64,000 bases of DNA from Thiothrix eikelboomii (GTDB lineage Bacteria > Pseudomonadota > Gammaproteobacteria > Thiotrichales > Thiotrichaceae): contig NZ_FUYB01000013.1 of NCBI RefSeq assembly GCF_900167255.1, forward strand, positions 47,923-111,922. Direction: 5' to 3'. Under the pieces are notes generated by a model. That model saw only the letters and a list, made by a program, of their open reading frames with translations. It was not told the origin of the DNA and made no database searches. The position numbers and the translations under genes are program-made. Shown one piece after another: positions 42,788-51,783 of this stretch (its first letter is position 1; each line of letters begins with the position of its first letter).

Positions 42788-44086
42788 ATGGCAACAAAAC
42801 ATTATCCAACCCCGATGCTGGATGTCTTAGAAGAAGGGCCATGGCCTAGCTTCATTACCGGTATTAAAAATCTGCGTGATAATCATCCAAATGAGCGGAT
42901 TCGTAATATGACTAATGGCGTGTTAGGCCAGTTAGAGCATTCTTACGAAACCCGGATGGGTTATTGGAAAGGCGGCACGATTTCTGTTTTCGGGTATGGC
43001 GGTGGGATTATTCCACGCTTCTCTGAAGTCGGGCATATGTTCCCTGAGTCGAAAGAGTTCCATACCCTGCGTGTCCAGCCACCTGCTGGTAACTACTACA
43101 GCACGGATATGCTACGTCAACTGGCAGATAGCTGGGAGAAGTATGGCTCTGGTTTACAAACTTTCCACGGTCAAACCGGCAATATCATGTTCATCGGCTC
43201 GGATAGTAAAAACTATCAAGGCTTTTTCGATGAAATTAATGATTATGGCTGGGACTTAGGTGGTGCAGGTCCTTGTGTACGGACCGGGATGTCTTGTGTA
43301 GGGGCGGCACGTTGCGAAATGTCCAATTGCAATGAGCAAGCGATTCATCGCCACTTATTGAATAATTTCACGGATGATGTACACCGTCCGGCATTGCCTT
43401 ATAAGTTCAAGTTTAAGGTTTCAGGTTGCCCTAATGATTGCATGAATGCGATTGAGCGTGCGGACTTCGCCATTATTGGTACTTGGCGTGATGACATGAA
43501 GGTCAACCAAGCCGAAGTCAAAAACGCGATCATGAAGAAAGCCGCTGAAATCGGCAAAGAAGGGGATCGGGCAGCGGGTCGTCAATATATGTTTGATAAC
43601 GTTATTAGCCGTTGCCCAACCGGTGCGATTAAGCTGAATGACGATGACACCATGACGGTCGATAACAGCAACTGTGTGCGTTGTATGCACTGTTTAAATG
43701 TCATGCCTAAAGCCCTGCAAACTGGCGATGACAAAGGCGTTAGCATCCTAATGGGTGGCAAGCGTACTTTAAAAATCGGTGATTTAATGGGTACAGTGAT
43801 CATTCCTTTCATGAAAATGGATACGGACGAAGACTACGAGCGTATTAAAGAGCTGGCTTCTACCGTGATCGACTACTGGGCTGAGAATGGTTTAGAGCAT
43901 GAGCGCTGTGGTGAAATGATTGAGCGTATCGGTTTGGTTAACTTCCTTGAGGGTATTGGTATTGACCCTGATCCAAACATGATTCAGCAACCGCGTAATG
44001 TGTCTTATGTGCGCATGGATGGTTGGGACGAAGCCGCTGAAGAGTGGTTCAACCGCAAGCGCGAAGAAAAAATGGCGGCTGCTTAA
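42788..44086 (+). CDS. dsrA: Reverse dissimilatory sulfite reductase alpha subunit DsrA
   Basis: DsrA with DsrB forms the cytoplasmic siroheme enzyme that in sulfur oxidisers converts DsrC-bound sulfane sulfur to sulfite. The 432-residue sequence shows siroheme/[4Fe-4S] ligands CVGAARCEMSNC and VSGCPNDC. An inserted ferredoxin domain follows (ISRCPTGA and NCVRCMHCLNVMPKAL). The length and the context with dsrEFH and dsrL identify the oxidative-type enzyme. It has a strong ribosome-binding site (GAGGAGG) and leads the operon. A 76-base palindromic element begins within its stop codon. Confidence 0.97.
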   Translation: MATKHYPTPMLDVLEEGPWPSFITGIKNLRDNHPNERIRNMTNGVLGQLEHSYETRMGYWKGGTISVFGYGGGIIPRFSEVGHMFPESKEFHTLRVQPPAGNYYSTDMLRQLADSWEKYGSGLQTFHGQTGNIMFIGSDSKNYQGFFDEINDYGWDLGGAGPCVRTGMSCVGAARCEMSNCNEQAIHRHLLNNFTDDVHRPALPYKFKFKVSGCPNDCMNAIERADFAIIGTWRDDMKVNQAEVKNAIMKKAAEIGKEGDRAAGRQYMFDNVISRCPTGAIKLNDDDTMTVDNSNCVRCMHCLNVMPKALQTGDDKGVSILMGGKRTLKIGDLMGTVIIPFMKMDTDEDYERIKELASTVIDYWAENGLEHERCGEMIERIGLVNFLEGIGIDPDPNMIQQPRNVSYVRMDGWDEAAEEWFNRKREEKMAAA

Positions 44087-44160
44087 CCCTATCCTCAATC
44101 CCTCCCCTTATCAAGGGAGGGAAGTGCTCCTCCCCTGATAAGGGGAGGCTGGGAAGGGTT
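44085..44160. repeat. Palindromic MITE/REP-like element between dsrA and dsrB
   Basis: The 76-base element has AACCCT (44085-44090) at its left and AGGGTT (44155-44160) at its right end. Its core is a 20-base inverted repeat (44101-44120 with 44129-44148, 19 of 20 pairs) around an eight-base loop. Its left end overlaps the dsrA stop codon. It forms a very stable hairpin in the dsr transcript. The form suggests a dispersed genomic repeat, which the window alone cannot confirm. Confidence 0.85.
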
Positions 44161-44199
44161 TCAGTACTAATGTTAAAGATTTTTTGGAGAGTTTAGTTC

Positions 44200-45273
44200 A
44201 TGGCAGCCGAAATGCGCGAACCGATTGAGTCTGGATGTCCAGATGGCTTTCAATATATGCATCCTGTGATGCGCCGTAACTACGGTCAATGGTTATATCA
44301 CGAAGATCCACGGCCGGGTGTGTTAGTGCATGTGGCACGCAGTGGTGAAAAGATTTGGACAGTGCGGGCGGGAACACAACGTATTCTGGATGTTTTCACG
44401 CTGCGTAAGCTGATGGATATTGGTGATCAATACGGTGAAGGTTTTGTGCGCTTCACGATTCGTTCCAATATTGAATATATGGTAGCGGATGGCGAGAAAG
44501 TCGAGCCATTAGTAAAAGCTTTGGAAGATGCAGGTTTTCCGGTCGGTGGTACCCGTAATTCGGTGACTACTTTGTCACATACTCAAGGCTGGTTACATTG
44601 TGATATTCCGGGGACGGATGCCTCTGGTGTAGTCAAAGCGATGATGGATGAGTTAATCGACGAATTTAAAGGCTGGAATATGCCTAATCGCGTCCACATG
44701 ACCACTTCTTGCTGCCAAATTAACTGCGGTGGTCAAGGTGACATCGCGATTAACGTCCAGCATGTGAAGCCACCTAAGATCAATCATGCTTTAGTTGGGA
44801 ATATTTGTGAGCGCCCATCGGTCGTGGCACGTTGCCCCGTCGCGGCGATTCGCCCGGCGATGGTGGATGGTAAGCCTTCACTGGAAGTCGATGAGAAGAA
44901 GTGTATTTGCTGTGGCGCTTGTTATCCGCCTTGCCCACCGATGCAAATTAATGATCATCAATACACACAATTAGCGATTTGGATTGGTGGTAATCACTCA
45001 AACGCACGCGGTAAGCCGACTTTCCAACGCTTAGTGGCAGCAGGTATTCCGAATAACCCACCGCGTTGGCCGGAAGCAACTGCAATCGTGAAAAAGATTC
45101 TGCAATGCTATAAAGAAGGCGCTCGTGATTGGGAGCGTATGAATGAGTGGGTTGAGCGTATTGGTTGGCCACGTTTCTTTGAAGTCACTGGACTGCCGTT
45201 CACTAAGTATCACATTGATAATTGGCGTGGCGCACGCAATAACTTGAATTCTTCAACCCATATCCGCTTTTAA
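44200..45273 (+). CDS. dsrB: Reverse dissimilatory sulfite reductase beta subunit DsrB
   Basis: DsrB carries the catalytic siroheme of the DsrAB heterotetramer. The 357-residue sequence has the siroheme-cluster cysteines in TTSCCQINCGG and ERPSVVARCPVAAI. The ferredoxin insertion follows with KKCICCGACYPPCPPM. The segment RSNIEYMVAD and the C-terminal RIGWPRFFEVTGLPFTKYHIDN are conserved DsrB features. The start is preceded by GGAGAG nine bases upstream. It is separated from dsrA by 113 bases filled mostly by the palindromic element, unusual for this otherwise tightly packed operon. Confidence 0.97.
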   Translation: MAAEMREPIESGCPDGFQYMHPVMRRNYGQWLYHEDPRPGVLVHVARSGEKIWTVRAGTQRILDVFTLRKLMDIGDQYGEGFVRFTIRSNIEYMVADGEKVEPLVKALEDAGFPVGGTRNSVTTLSHTQGWLHCDIPGTDASGVVKAMMDELIDEFKGWNMPNRVHMTTSCCQINCGGQGDIAINVQHVKPPKINHALVGNICERPSVVARCPVAAIRPAMVDGKPSLEVDEKKCICCGACYPPCPPMQINDHQYTQLAIWIGGNHSNARGKPTFQRLVAAGIPNNPPRWPEATAIVKKILQCYKEGARDWERMNEWVERIGWPRFFEVTGLPFTKYHIDNWRGARNNLNSSTHIRF

Positions 45274-45293
45274 AGTGGGTAACGAGGAAGGTT

Positions 45294-45686
45294 ATGAAAT
45301 ACACCCTTATGGTCAATGAAGGTCCTTATCAGCATCAGTCCTCGGACACTGCGCTACAATTTGCGCGGGCTGCTTTGGACAAAGGGCATGAGATTTTTCG
45401 AGTGTTCTTCTATCACGATGGCGTGAACAATGGTACGCGCCTTGCAGTACCACCTAAAGATGATCGGATGTTGCAAAAAGAATGGTCTGAATTGGCAGAA
45501 AAGCACGGTCTAGATTTAGTGATTTGTATTGCAGCTGCTCAGCGTCGTGGTTTAATGGATGCCTCCGAGGCCAAGCGCCAAGGTTTGACTGCGGATAATA
45601 TTGCTCCCGGTTTCCGTATTTCTGGCTTGGGTCAGTTGATCGAAGGTGGAATTGAATCGGATCGTACCCTTGTGTTTGGGGATTAA
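45294..45686 (+). CDS. dsrE: Sulfur-transfer protein DsrE
   Basis: DsrE is the sulfur-carrying subunit of the cytoplasmic DsrE2F2H2 complex, which hands sulfane sulfur to DsrC. The 130-residue sequence contains the conserved cysteine in LDLVICIAAAQRRG, the position that binds the persulfide. The segment EIFRVFFYHDGVNNGTRLAVPP is typical. It is followed by dsrF after four bases. Confidence 0.95.
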   Translation: MKYTLMVNEGPYQHQSSDTALQFARAALDKGHEIFRVFFYHDGVNNGTRLAVPPKDDRMLQKEWSELAEKHGLDLVICIAAAQRRGLMDASEAKRQGLTADNIAPGFRISGLGQLIEGGIESDRTLVFGD

Positions 45687-45689
45687 AGC

Positions 45690-46091
45690 ATGGCGAAGAA
45701 ATTCATTTATTTGAACCGCAAAGCACCTTATGGCACGGTCTATGCGCTGGAATCCTTGGAAGTTGTTTTAATAGCTGCTGCCTTTGAACAAGAAGTTACT
45801 TTAGCGTTCTTGGATGATGGTGTGTATCAGATTGCTAAAGGTCAAAACCCAAAAGCACTGGGTATGAAAAACTTCTCTGCGACTTATAATGCTCTGGGCG
45901 ATTACGGAATTACTCAGTTTTATGTAGAGCGTGAGTCCTTGGCAGAACGGGGTTTGAGTGAAGACGATTTAATGCCCATTGTCTACGAAGATGAAGACGA
46001 TGATTACGCTGAAAAGCCGTCAGTCCGGGTGGTTTCGCGTGCTGAAATGGCGCAAATCATGGCTGATCAAGACGTAACCTTTAGCTTCTAA
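45690..46091 (+). CDS. dsrF: Sulfur-transfer complex subunit DsrF
   Basis: DsrF is the TusC-like subunit of DsrEFH. The 133-residue sequence starts KKFIYLNRKAPYGTVYALESLEVVLIAAAF, a typical TusC/DsrF start, and contains FLDDGVYQIAKGQNP. It has no cysteine at all, so it should be structural rather than sulfur-carrying. It lies between dsrE and dsrH with four- and ten-base gaps. Confidence 0.95.
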   Translation: MAKKFIYLNRKAPYGTVYALESLEVVLIAAAFEQEVTLAFLDDGVYQIAKGQNPKALGMKNFSATYNALGDYGITQFYVERESLAERGLSEDDLMPIVYEDEDDDYAEKPSVRVVSRAEMAQIMADQDVTFSF

Positions 46092-46101
46092 GAGGTGAGC
46101 T

Positions 46102-46416
46102 ATGGCAATGTTGCATATTGTGAATAAATCGCCCTTTGAGCGAAATGCGCTGAAAAGTTGCTTAGCGCATGCTTTGGCTGGTGATGCTGTATTACTCATT
46201 GAAGATGCGGTGATTGGTGCAGTGAGTGGAACAAGCTTAGCCTCTGAACTCCAAGCAGCGATGAGCGAGCAAGCAGTCTCTATTTATGCCTTAGGCCCGG
46301 ATTTATCCGCACGGGGCGTGAGTGAACAGCGAATGCTAGACGGCATTCAAGTGGTCGATTATGCAGGTTTTGTGGACTTGACCGTCGCGAACGAAAAAAC
46401 ACAAAGCTGGCTTTAA
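46102..46416 (+). CDS. dsrH: Sulfur-transfer complex subunit DsrH
   Basis: DsrH is the TusB-like subunit of DsrEFH. The 104-residue sequence begins MLHIVNKSPFERNALKSCLAHALAGDAVLLIEDAV. The cysteine near residue 20 (KSCLAH) is the conserved one in this family. It is followed by dsrC after 32 bases. Confidence 0.95.
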   Translation: MAMLHIVNKSPFERNALKSCLAHALAGDAVLLIEDAVIGAVSGTSLASELQAAMSEQAVSIYALGPDLSARGVSEQRMLDGIQVVDYAGFVDLTVANEKTQSWL

Positions 46417-46448
46417 ACCTTAACCTTATACTAAACAGGAGGCCAGAT

Positions 46449-46787
46449 ATGGCTCTGGATATTGGCGGTAAAACCATCGCAACGGACGAAGAAGGTTACT
46501 TAGAAAATTTGAATGATTGGACACCTGAGGTTGCAACGGCGATGGCCTTGGCTGAAGAGACTCCGGTCGCTCTGAATGATGAACATTGGGAAATCATTAA
46601 TTTCCTGCGTGAGTATTATGAAGAGTATCAAATTGCTCCAGCAGTACGGGTATTGACTAAAGCCGTCGGTAAGCGTCTTGGTGCTGATAAAGGCAATTCA
46701 AAATATCTCTATAGCTTGTTCCCTTATGGTCCGGGTAAGCAAGCGTGCAAGTATGCCGGCCTACCTAAGCCAACCGGCTGCGTCTAA
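46449..46787 (+). CDS. dsrC: Sulfur carrier protein DsrC
   Basis: DsrC is the small substrate-carrying partner of DsrAB and DsrMK. The 112-residue sequence has the N-terminal ALDIGGKTIATDEEGYLENLNDW and the flexible C-terminal arm QACKYAGLPKPTGCV. The two functional cysteines are Cys100 and Cys111, ten residues apart, the layout needed for persulfide carriage and trisulfide formation. A GGAGG ribosome-binding site (CAGGAGGCC) makes it likely to be strongly translated. A hairpin follows in the gap to dsrM. Confidence 0.97.
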   Translation: MALDIGGKTIATDEEGYLENLNDWTPEVATAMALAEETPVALNDEHWEIINFLREYYEEYQIAPAVRVLTKAVGKRLGADKGNSKYLYSLFPYGPGKQACKYAGLPKPTGCV

Positions 46788-46833
46788 ATTATTCATTATT
46801 AGTTTGGTGCTTTAGGTAACTAGAGCCATGTCA

Positions 46834-46859
46834 CCAACCCTGGTCTATCGCTGGGGTTG
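46834..46859 (+). promoter_or_regulatory. Hairpin between dsrC and dsrM
   Basis: CAACCC (46835-46840) pairs with GGGTTG (46854-46859) across a 13-base loop in the 101-base gap after dsrC. It could stabilise or partly terminate the abundant dsrC part of the transcript before dsrM; this is inferred from position. Confidence 0.4.
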
Positions 46860-46888
46860 TTGTGAGCTTTCGTCTGTAGGAGTCAGTT

Positions 46889-47650
46889 GTGACCTTCGTG
46901 AGTATTTTTTACGGCCTGCTGTTTTGGGCGGCGACACTCGTGTTAGTGGTCGGAGTAGGCCGCAAGATATACCTATATGCCACGATTCCAGCGCCACTCA
47001 AAATCCCCACGACGCCCGCACCAGTGACGCAAGTCGGTGTCGTGGGGCGTATGTTCCGTGAAGTGGTTTTATTCGAGAGTTTATTTCGTGCGAATAAATA
47101 CACTTGGCTATTCGCATTTATGTTCCACATGGCTTTATGGTTAGTCCTCTTGCGTCATACTCGTTATTTCATGGACATGAATAGCCTGCTGTCGTTTATT
47201 CAGCCTTTTGGCAAATACGCGAGCTTTGCAATGGTGTTTGGTTTGGCAGGTTTATGGGCGAGACGTTTATTGGTGGATCGTGTGCGCTATATTTCTGCAC
47301 CCTCAGATCATTTGATGTTGGCGCTATTAATCGGGATTGGCTTAAGTGGCATGATGATGACCTTTGTCTCTCCGACTGATATTACGATGGTGAAGGGCTT
47401 CTTCCGTGGCTTAATGACTTTTGACTTCCATCCCTTGCCCGCTTCACCGATTTTATTGGTACATCTATTTTTAGTGGCTTTGTTGATGTTGATTTTTCCG
47501 ATTAGTAAATTGTTGCATGCACCGGGTGTATTTTTTAGCCCCACGCGCAATCAAGTCGATAATCCACGTGAGAAGCGCCATATTGCAGCTTGGGCTTTAG
47601 CGCTAGAAAAGAATAAGCAGAGTGATCGGAACGAGGTGAAACATGGCTGA
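46889..47650 (+). CDS. dsrM: DsrM, membrane cytochrome b-type subunit of DsrMKJOP
   Basis: DsrM is the membrane diheme cytochrome b (NarI-like) of the DsrMKJOP complex, linking the DsrC/DsrK redox reaction with quinones. The 253-residue product has about five or six helices; membrane histidines in MFHMALWLVLLRHTRY, PSDHLMLAL and LLVHLFLVAL are candidate heme ligands. The start is GTG at 46889 with TAGGAG about eight bases upstream. It overlaps dsrK by eight bases. Confidence 0.93.
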   Translation: MTFVSIFYGLLFWAATLVLVVGVGRKIYLYATIPAPLKIPTTPAPVTQVGVVGRMFREVVLFESLFRANKYTWLFAFMFHMALWLVLLRHTRYFMDMNSLLSFIQPFGKYASFAMVFGLAGLWARRLLVDRVRYISAPSDHLMLALLIGIGLSGMMMTFVSPTDITMVKGFFRGLMTFDFHPLPASPILLVHLFLVALLMLIFPISKLLHAPGVFFSPTRNQVDNPREKRHIAAWALALEKNKQSDRNEVKHG

Positions 47651-49223
47651 TTATGAAGTTCCGAAGCTGAATGGCGAAGGTTATATTCAGATCCCGAAGA
47701 TTAAGCCGGGTGCGATGGCCGGTAAAGGTCCGTTTATTGCTAAGCCGGATTTCCAAAAGGCTTTAAATTTTCCTGCTGATTTCCAAGCGGATGGCGCGGG
47801 TAAATTTGAATTAGTACCGGATTGGAAGGATCGGGCTTTAAATAAACTGGATGATTTGCGTCATCGCTATCGTTCGCTGCAATTGTATTTAGATATTTGT
47901 GTCAAGTGCGGCGCTTGCACCGATAAATGCCATTATTATGTGGGTACACATGATCCCAAAAATATGCCGGTCGCACGCCAAGATTTATTGCGGAAAGTAT
48001 ATCGGCGTTATTTCACGTTTGCGGGTAAGCACTTTCCGAAATTAGTCGGTGCAGTGGACTTGACCGAAGAAGTGGTCGACGATTGGTATAATTATTACCA
48101 TCAATGCTCTCAATGTCGGCGTTGCTCGGTGTATTGCCCGTATGGAATTGATACGGCTGAAGTATCAATGGCTGCCCGTGAAATCCTCGATCATATTGGT
48201 CGTGGCTCTAAATATAACAACGAAATTATCAGTAAAGTCTTTAAAGTCGGAAATAATTTAGGTTTGCCGCAGCCTGCCTTAGCTGACACTTTAGAGGGTT
48301 TAGAGGAAGACGTCGAAGCGGATACAGGAATTAAAGTTCGTTTCCCACTCGATGAGGAAGGCGCTGAGGTCTTACTCGTTACCCCATCGGCTGACTTTTT
48401 TGCTGAACCGCATGTAGATGGCTTAATGGGTTATGCCAAAGTCTTTCACGAGGCGGGTATTAGCTGGACTTTAAGTTCTTATGCTTCCGAAGGCGCTAAT
48501 TTCGGGATGTTTATCGGTTCTTACGAAAATATGCGTCGCATTGCACTGCGGATTCGTGAGGCAGCGATCAAGCTTAAGGTCAAGCGTATTGTCTTTGGTG
48601 AGTGTGGGCATGCATGGCGTGTGGCTTATAGCTTCCTGAATACGCTCGCCGGACCGTTTGATTTTCTTGATCCAAAATATCCTGTACCCCAGCATATTTT
48701 GGAAGTCACTTGGGGCTTGATCCAAAATGGCAAGCTCGTCATCGACAAGACACAGAATGATGACAAAGTACTCACCTTCCATGACTCTTGCAATGTAGCG
48801 CGGGGTTCACGCATGGGCGATAAACCGGGCGGACAGTTTGAGTATCCACGCAATGTGATTAAAGCCGTGTGTAATCATTTTGTTGATATGCCTGCCGATA
48901 CCATTCACGACGCAACTTATTGTTGTGGTGGGGGCGGTGGTCTGTTGACCGATGACCTCATGGAGCTACGGATTAAGGGTGCACAACCCCGGATGGAGGC
49001 GCTTAAATATGTCACTGAACAGCAGGGCGTCACCCATATGGCCGCGATTTGTGCGATTTGTAAATCGCAATTTACTAAGGTAATCCCGTACTACGGCTTC
49101 AAAATGGATCAGATTGTAAGCGTGCACCAATTGGTCAGTAAGGCCTTAGTCTTACAGCGCCCCGTATCCGTGCAAGCGCGTCCTGACGATGATGACGAGG
49201 ACGATGAAAATGATGACGCATAG
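47643..49223 (+). CDS. dsrK: DsrK, HdrD-like iron-sulfur subunit of DsrMKJOP
   Basis: DsrK is the cytoplasm-facing subunit that reacts with DsrC. The 526-residue sequence has two [4Fe-4S] ferredoxin motifs (CVKCGACTDKCHYY and CSQCRRCSVYCPYG). Two cysteine-rich CCG-type segments follow: GECGHAWR with FHDSCNVARG, then YCCGGGGGLL and ICAICKSQF. These bind the noncubane cluster related to heterodisulfide reductase. The C-terminus is a strongly acidic tail (DDDDEDDEND). It is translationally coupled to dsrM. Confidence 0.95.
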   Translation: MADYEVPKLNGEGYIQIPKIKPGAMAGKGPFIAKPDFQKALNFPADFQADGAGKFELVPDWKDRALNKLDDLRHRYRSLQLYLDICVKCGACTDKCHYYVGTHDPKNMPVARQDLLRKVYRRYFTFAGKHFPKLVGAVDLTEEVVDDWYNYYHQCSQCRRCSVYCPYGIDTAEVSMAAREILDHIGRGSKYNNEIISKVFKVGNNLGLPQPALADTLEGLEEDVEADTGIKVRFPLDEEGAEVLLVTPSADFFAEPHVDGLMGYAKVFHEAGISWTLSSYASEGANFGMFIGSYENMRRIALRIREAAIKLKVKRIVFGECGHAWRVAYSFLNTLAGPFDFLDPKYPVPQHILEVTWGLIQNGKLVIDKTQNDDKVLTFHDSCNVARGSRMGDKPGGQFEYPRNVIKAVCNHFVDMPADTIHDATYCCGGGGGLLTDDLMELRIKGAQPRMEALKYVTEQQGVTHMAAICAICKSQFTKVIPYYGFKMDQIVSVHQLVSKALVLQRPVSVQARPDDDDEDDENDDA

Positions 49224-49311
49224 ATGATGACGCATAAGCTGATCCATCACCCCAATTTATACCGTATTGATCCTGAGCTTGGCAGACTAAGCTCACGCAG
49301 AGGAGAATGAC

Positions 49312-51267
49312 ATGTCAACAGCACAGCACGACCCTAAGTTACAAGCTCGCACGTTTCGGCGTTATAAGGATGGCGATCACGAGTGGGATAGTATGCATGA
49401 CAAAATTTTTGTCGGCGATACCTCACACAAATGCCCGACTTATGTGCATAAAACCCCACCTTGCCAAGGCTCTTGCCCCTCCGGTGAAGATGTGCGTGGT
49501 TGGCTACAAATTGTGCGTGGTATTGAGAAGCCACCCGCTGGCATGAGCATGCAAGAGTATGCTTTCCGTCGCTCTACCACGGCGAATCCTTTTCCTTCGA
49601 TGATGGGACGGGTCTGCCCTGCGCCTTGCCAAACGGGTTGTAATCGGAATGATGTCGATGATTTCGTCGGTATTAATGCGGTGGAACAATACATCGGTGA
49701 TACGGCGATTGAGCAAGGCTTCAAGTTTGATCCTGCCCCCGCTTTATCGGGCAAAAAAGTGGCGATTATTGGAGGGGGACCTGCGGGTTTATCGGCAGCT
49801 TATCAATTACGGCGCTTAGGCCATGCCTCCACTATTTTTGAAAAATTACCTGAACTTGGCGGTATGTTCCGCTATGGTATTCCCGGTTATCGTGTGCCGC
49901 GTGACAAATTAGGCGCCGAAATCCAACGGATTCTGGATTTGGGTGATATTGAAGTACGCTGCAATACTAATATCGGCCAAGATATTACGGTTGAGCAATT
50001 AGAGCAGGATTATGATGCTGTATTGTGGGCGATGGGCTGCTGGACAGGGCGTGATTTATTCGTCGACAAGTTTGCTGAAACTCCCAACTGCGTGACTGCG
50101 GTCGATTTTCTCCAAGCCTTTAATTTAGGCACAATGAAATATACCGCGCCGCGTGTAGTCTGTGTGGGTGGTGGTGATACCTCGATTGACGTGGTATCCG
50201 TATCACGGCGGATCGGCACGGTGGCGAACTACCATGAAAAGCCCGAAGATGCCGCAACGGGCAAATTAATTCATGGTGAAGTGGCTGAGAAAGTCCCTGC
50301 AACCGTGACTTTGACGACTTTATTTGCTTTGGATCAGATGACAGCTGCCGAGCATGAGGTGCAGGACGCGCTAAAAGAAGGTGTCACCATCCTCACACAA
50401 GTGATGCCGAAAGAAATTGTCTTTGGGGCGGATGGCCGTGCTATCGGCTTGAAAGTAGTCGAGTGCGTGATGAAAGGTAATTTGCCACAGGCCTGTGAAG
50501 GTGGCAAAGAGACCCTTATTGAAGCCGATATTATTGTCTCAGCAATCGGTCAATACGGCCGTTTTGATGGTGTAGAAGCGTGGAATAATGGCAAAAACCT
50601 GATCAATCATAATGCTTTTTATCAAGTACCGGGTAAGGAAGGGCATTTCGCCGCTGGTGATATTGTGCGTCCACATTTATTGACCACTGCAATTGGTCAA
50701 GGTGCGATTGCGGCTGAAACCATTCATCAGTATTTGAATGCACGTGAAATCCAAAAGCGCCCAAAAGTGGATAAGCATCACTTTGATTTGATGCGCAAAT
50801 TACAGGAAGTTGGTTTAGAGCCAAAGAGCTTTGATACCAGTAAAGCTGAGGATATGCGCGGTACTTCAGATATGAATTATGCGGTACATAACTACGAAGA
50901 CCGCTCAAAAAGCACTATTGTGCAGTCTAAAGAGTTATTTTTAGGGCATTTTAAGGCAGAAGCCCGCCATACCCGCACGGAAGATGTACCGACTTCTGAG
51001 CAGGTTTTAGGGCATTTTGCTGAGCGCATGAATGCTTTAGCGGAGGCCGATGTGATTGCCGAAGCCAAACGCTGCATGAGCTGTGGTATGTGCTTTGAAT
51101 GCGATAACTGTGTGATCTTCTGCCCACAAGATGCAGTTTATCGTGTGCCGAAAAAGCAAGCGACTTTAGGGCGTTATGTGGCAACTGATTATGCGCGTTG
51201 TATTGGTTGTCATATTTGTGCGGATGTCTGCCCGACTGGCTATATTGAAATGGGGATGGGTGAATAA
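49312..51267 (+). CDS. dsrL: DsrL, NAD(P)H-linked iron-sulfur flavoprotein
   Basis: DsrL is the electron-transfer partner of oxidative DsrAB and links it to NAD(P). The 651-residue sequence has an N-terminal cysteine-rich region (CPTYVHKTPPCQGSCPSGED and CPAPCQTGCNR). The FAD-binding motif VAIIGGGPAGLSAAYQLRRLG and the NAD(P)-binding motif VVCVGGGDTSIDVVSVSRR follow. The C-terminal extension has two [4Fe-4S] ferredoxin motifs (CMSCGMCFECDNCVIFCP, CIGCHICADVCPTGY). It is typical of sulfur-oxidising rather than sulfate-reducing dsr operons. The start has GAGGAGA upstream. Confidence 0.96.
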   Translation: MSTAQHDPKLQARTFRRYKDGDHEWDSMHDKIFVGDTSHKCPTYVHKTPPCQGSCPSGEDVRGWLQIVRGIEKPPAGMSMQEYAFRRSTTANPFPSMMGRVCPAPCQTGCNRNDVDDFVGINAVEQYIGDTAIEQGFKFDPAPALSGKKVAIIGGGPAGLSAAYQLRRLGHASTIFEKLPELGGMFRYGIPGYRVPRDKLGAEIQRILDLGDIEVRCNTNIGQDITVEQLEQDYDAVLWAMGCWTGRDLFVDKFAETPNCVTAVDFLQAFNLGTMKYTAPRVVCVGGGDTSIDVVSVSRRIGTVANYHEKPEDAATGKLIHGEVAEKVPATVTLTTLFALDQMTAAEHEVQDALKEGVTILTQVMPKEIVFGADGRAIGLKVVECVMKGNLPQACEGGKETLIEADIIVSAIGQYGRFDGVEAWNNGKNLINHNAFYQVPGKEGHFAAGDIVRPHLLTTAIGQGAIAAETIHQYLNAREIQKRPKVDKHHFDLMRKLQEVGLEPKSFDTSKAEDMRGTSDMNYAVHNYEDRSKSTIVQSKELFLGHFKAEARHTRTEDVPTSEQVLGHFAERMNALAEADVIAEAKRCMSCGMCFECDNCVIFCPQDAVYRVPKKQATLGRYVATDYARCIGCHICADVCPTGYIEMGMGE

Positions 51268-51270
51268 GCC

Positions 51271-51783
51271 ATGCCCTTGCTCAGCAAAATCAAATCACTG
51301 CTAGGGCTGGCGCTGTTTGCAATAGCGCTAGTCGGCTGCGATGCGGGTGTGCCAGAGCCAAATCTTGCCCCTGCCAAAGCCAAAGCAGCGCAATGCGTTG
51401 AACCGACAGCGGACATTCGCAAAAATCACATGGTTTATTTGGATAAGCATCGTGATAAGACAGTCATTGAGGGTATTCGTACCACTAAGCATAGCCTCAA
51501 TGAGTGTATCAACTGCCATGTTGCACCTACTCGGGAAGATGGCTCAGCCGTGCACTATACCGATGCCAAGCAAGACCATTTTTGCGCGAGCTGCCACACG
51601 TATGTTGGTGTGAAATTAGATTGTTTCCAATGCCATGCGGATCGCCCGCAAGTCGCGGAAAATCCTAATTATCAGCATAAGCTTAGCTCAACGACCTATC
51701 ATCTGTCTGCTACTACCGCACAGCCTGATGCGAGTGATTTATTATTGCTAGGTAGCGGCCAAGTTCAAGGAGCGACGCAATGA
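51271..51783 (+). CDS. dsrJ: DsrJ, periplasmic triheme cytochrome c
   Basis: DsrJ is the cytochrome of DsrMKJOP facing the periplasm. Three heme-binding CxxCH motifs are at residues 79-83 (CINCH), 105-109 (CASCH) and 118-122 (CFQCH). The N-terminal hydrophobic segment ends in ALVGC with Cys23, which fits a lipobox, so the protein may be lipid-anchored rather than held by an uncleaved signal. The length of 170 residues is normal. It begins four bases after dsrL and overlaps dsrO by four bases. Confidence 0.93.
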   Translation: MPLLSKIKSLLGLALFAIALVGCDAGVPEPNLAPAKAKAAQCVEPTADIRKNHMVYLDKHRDKTVIEGIRTTKHSLNECINCHVAPTREDGSAVHYTDAKQDHFCASCHTYVGVKLDCFQCHADRPQVAENPNYQHKLSSTTYHLSATTAQPDASDLLLLGSGQVQGATQ

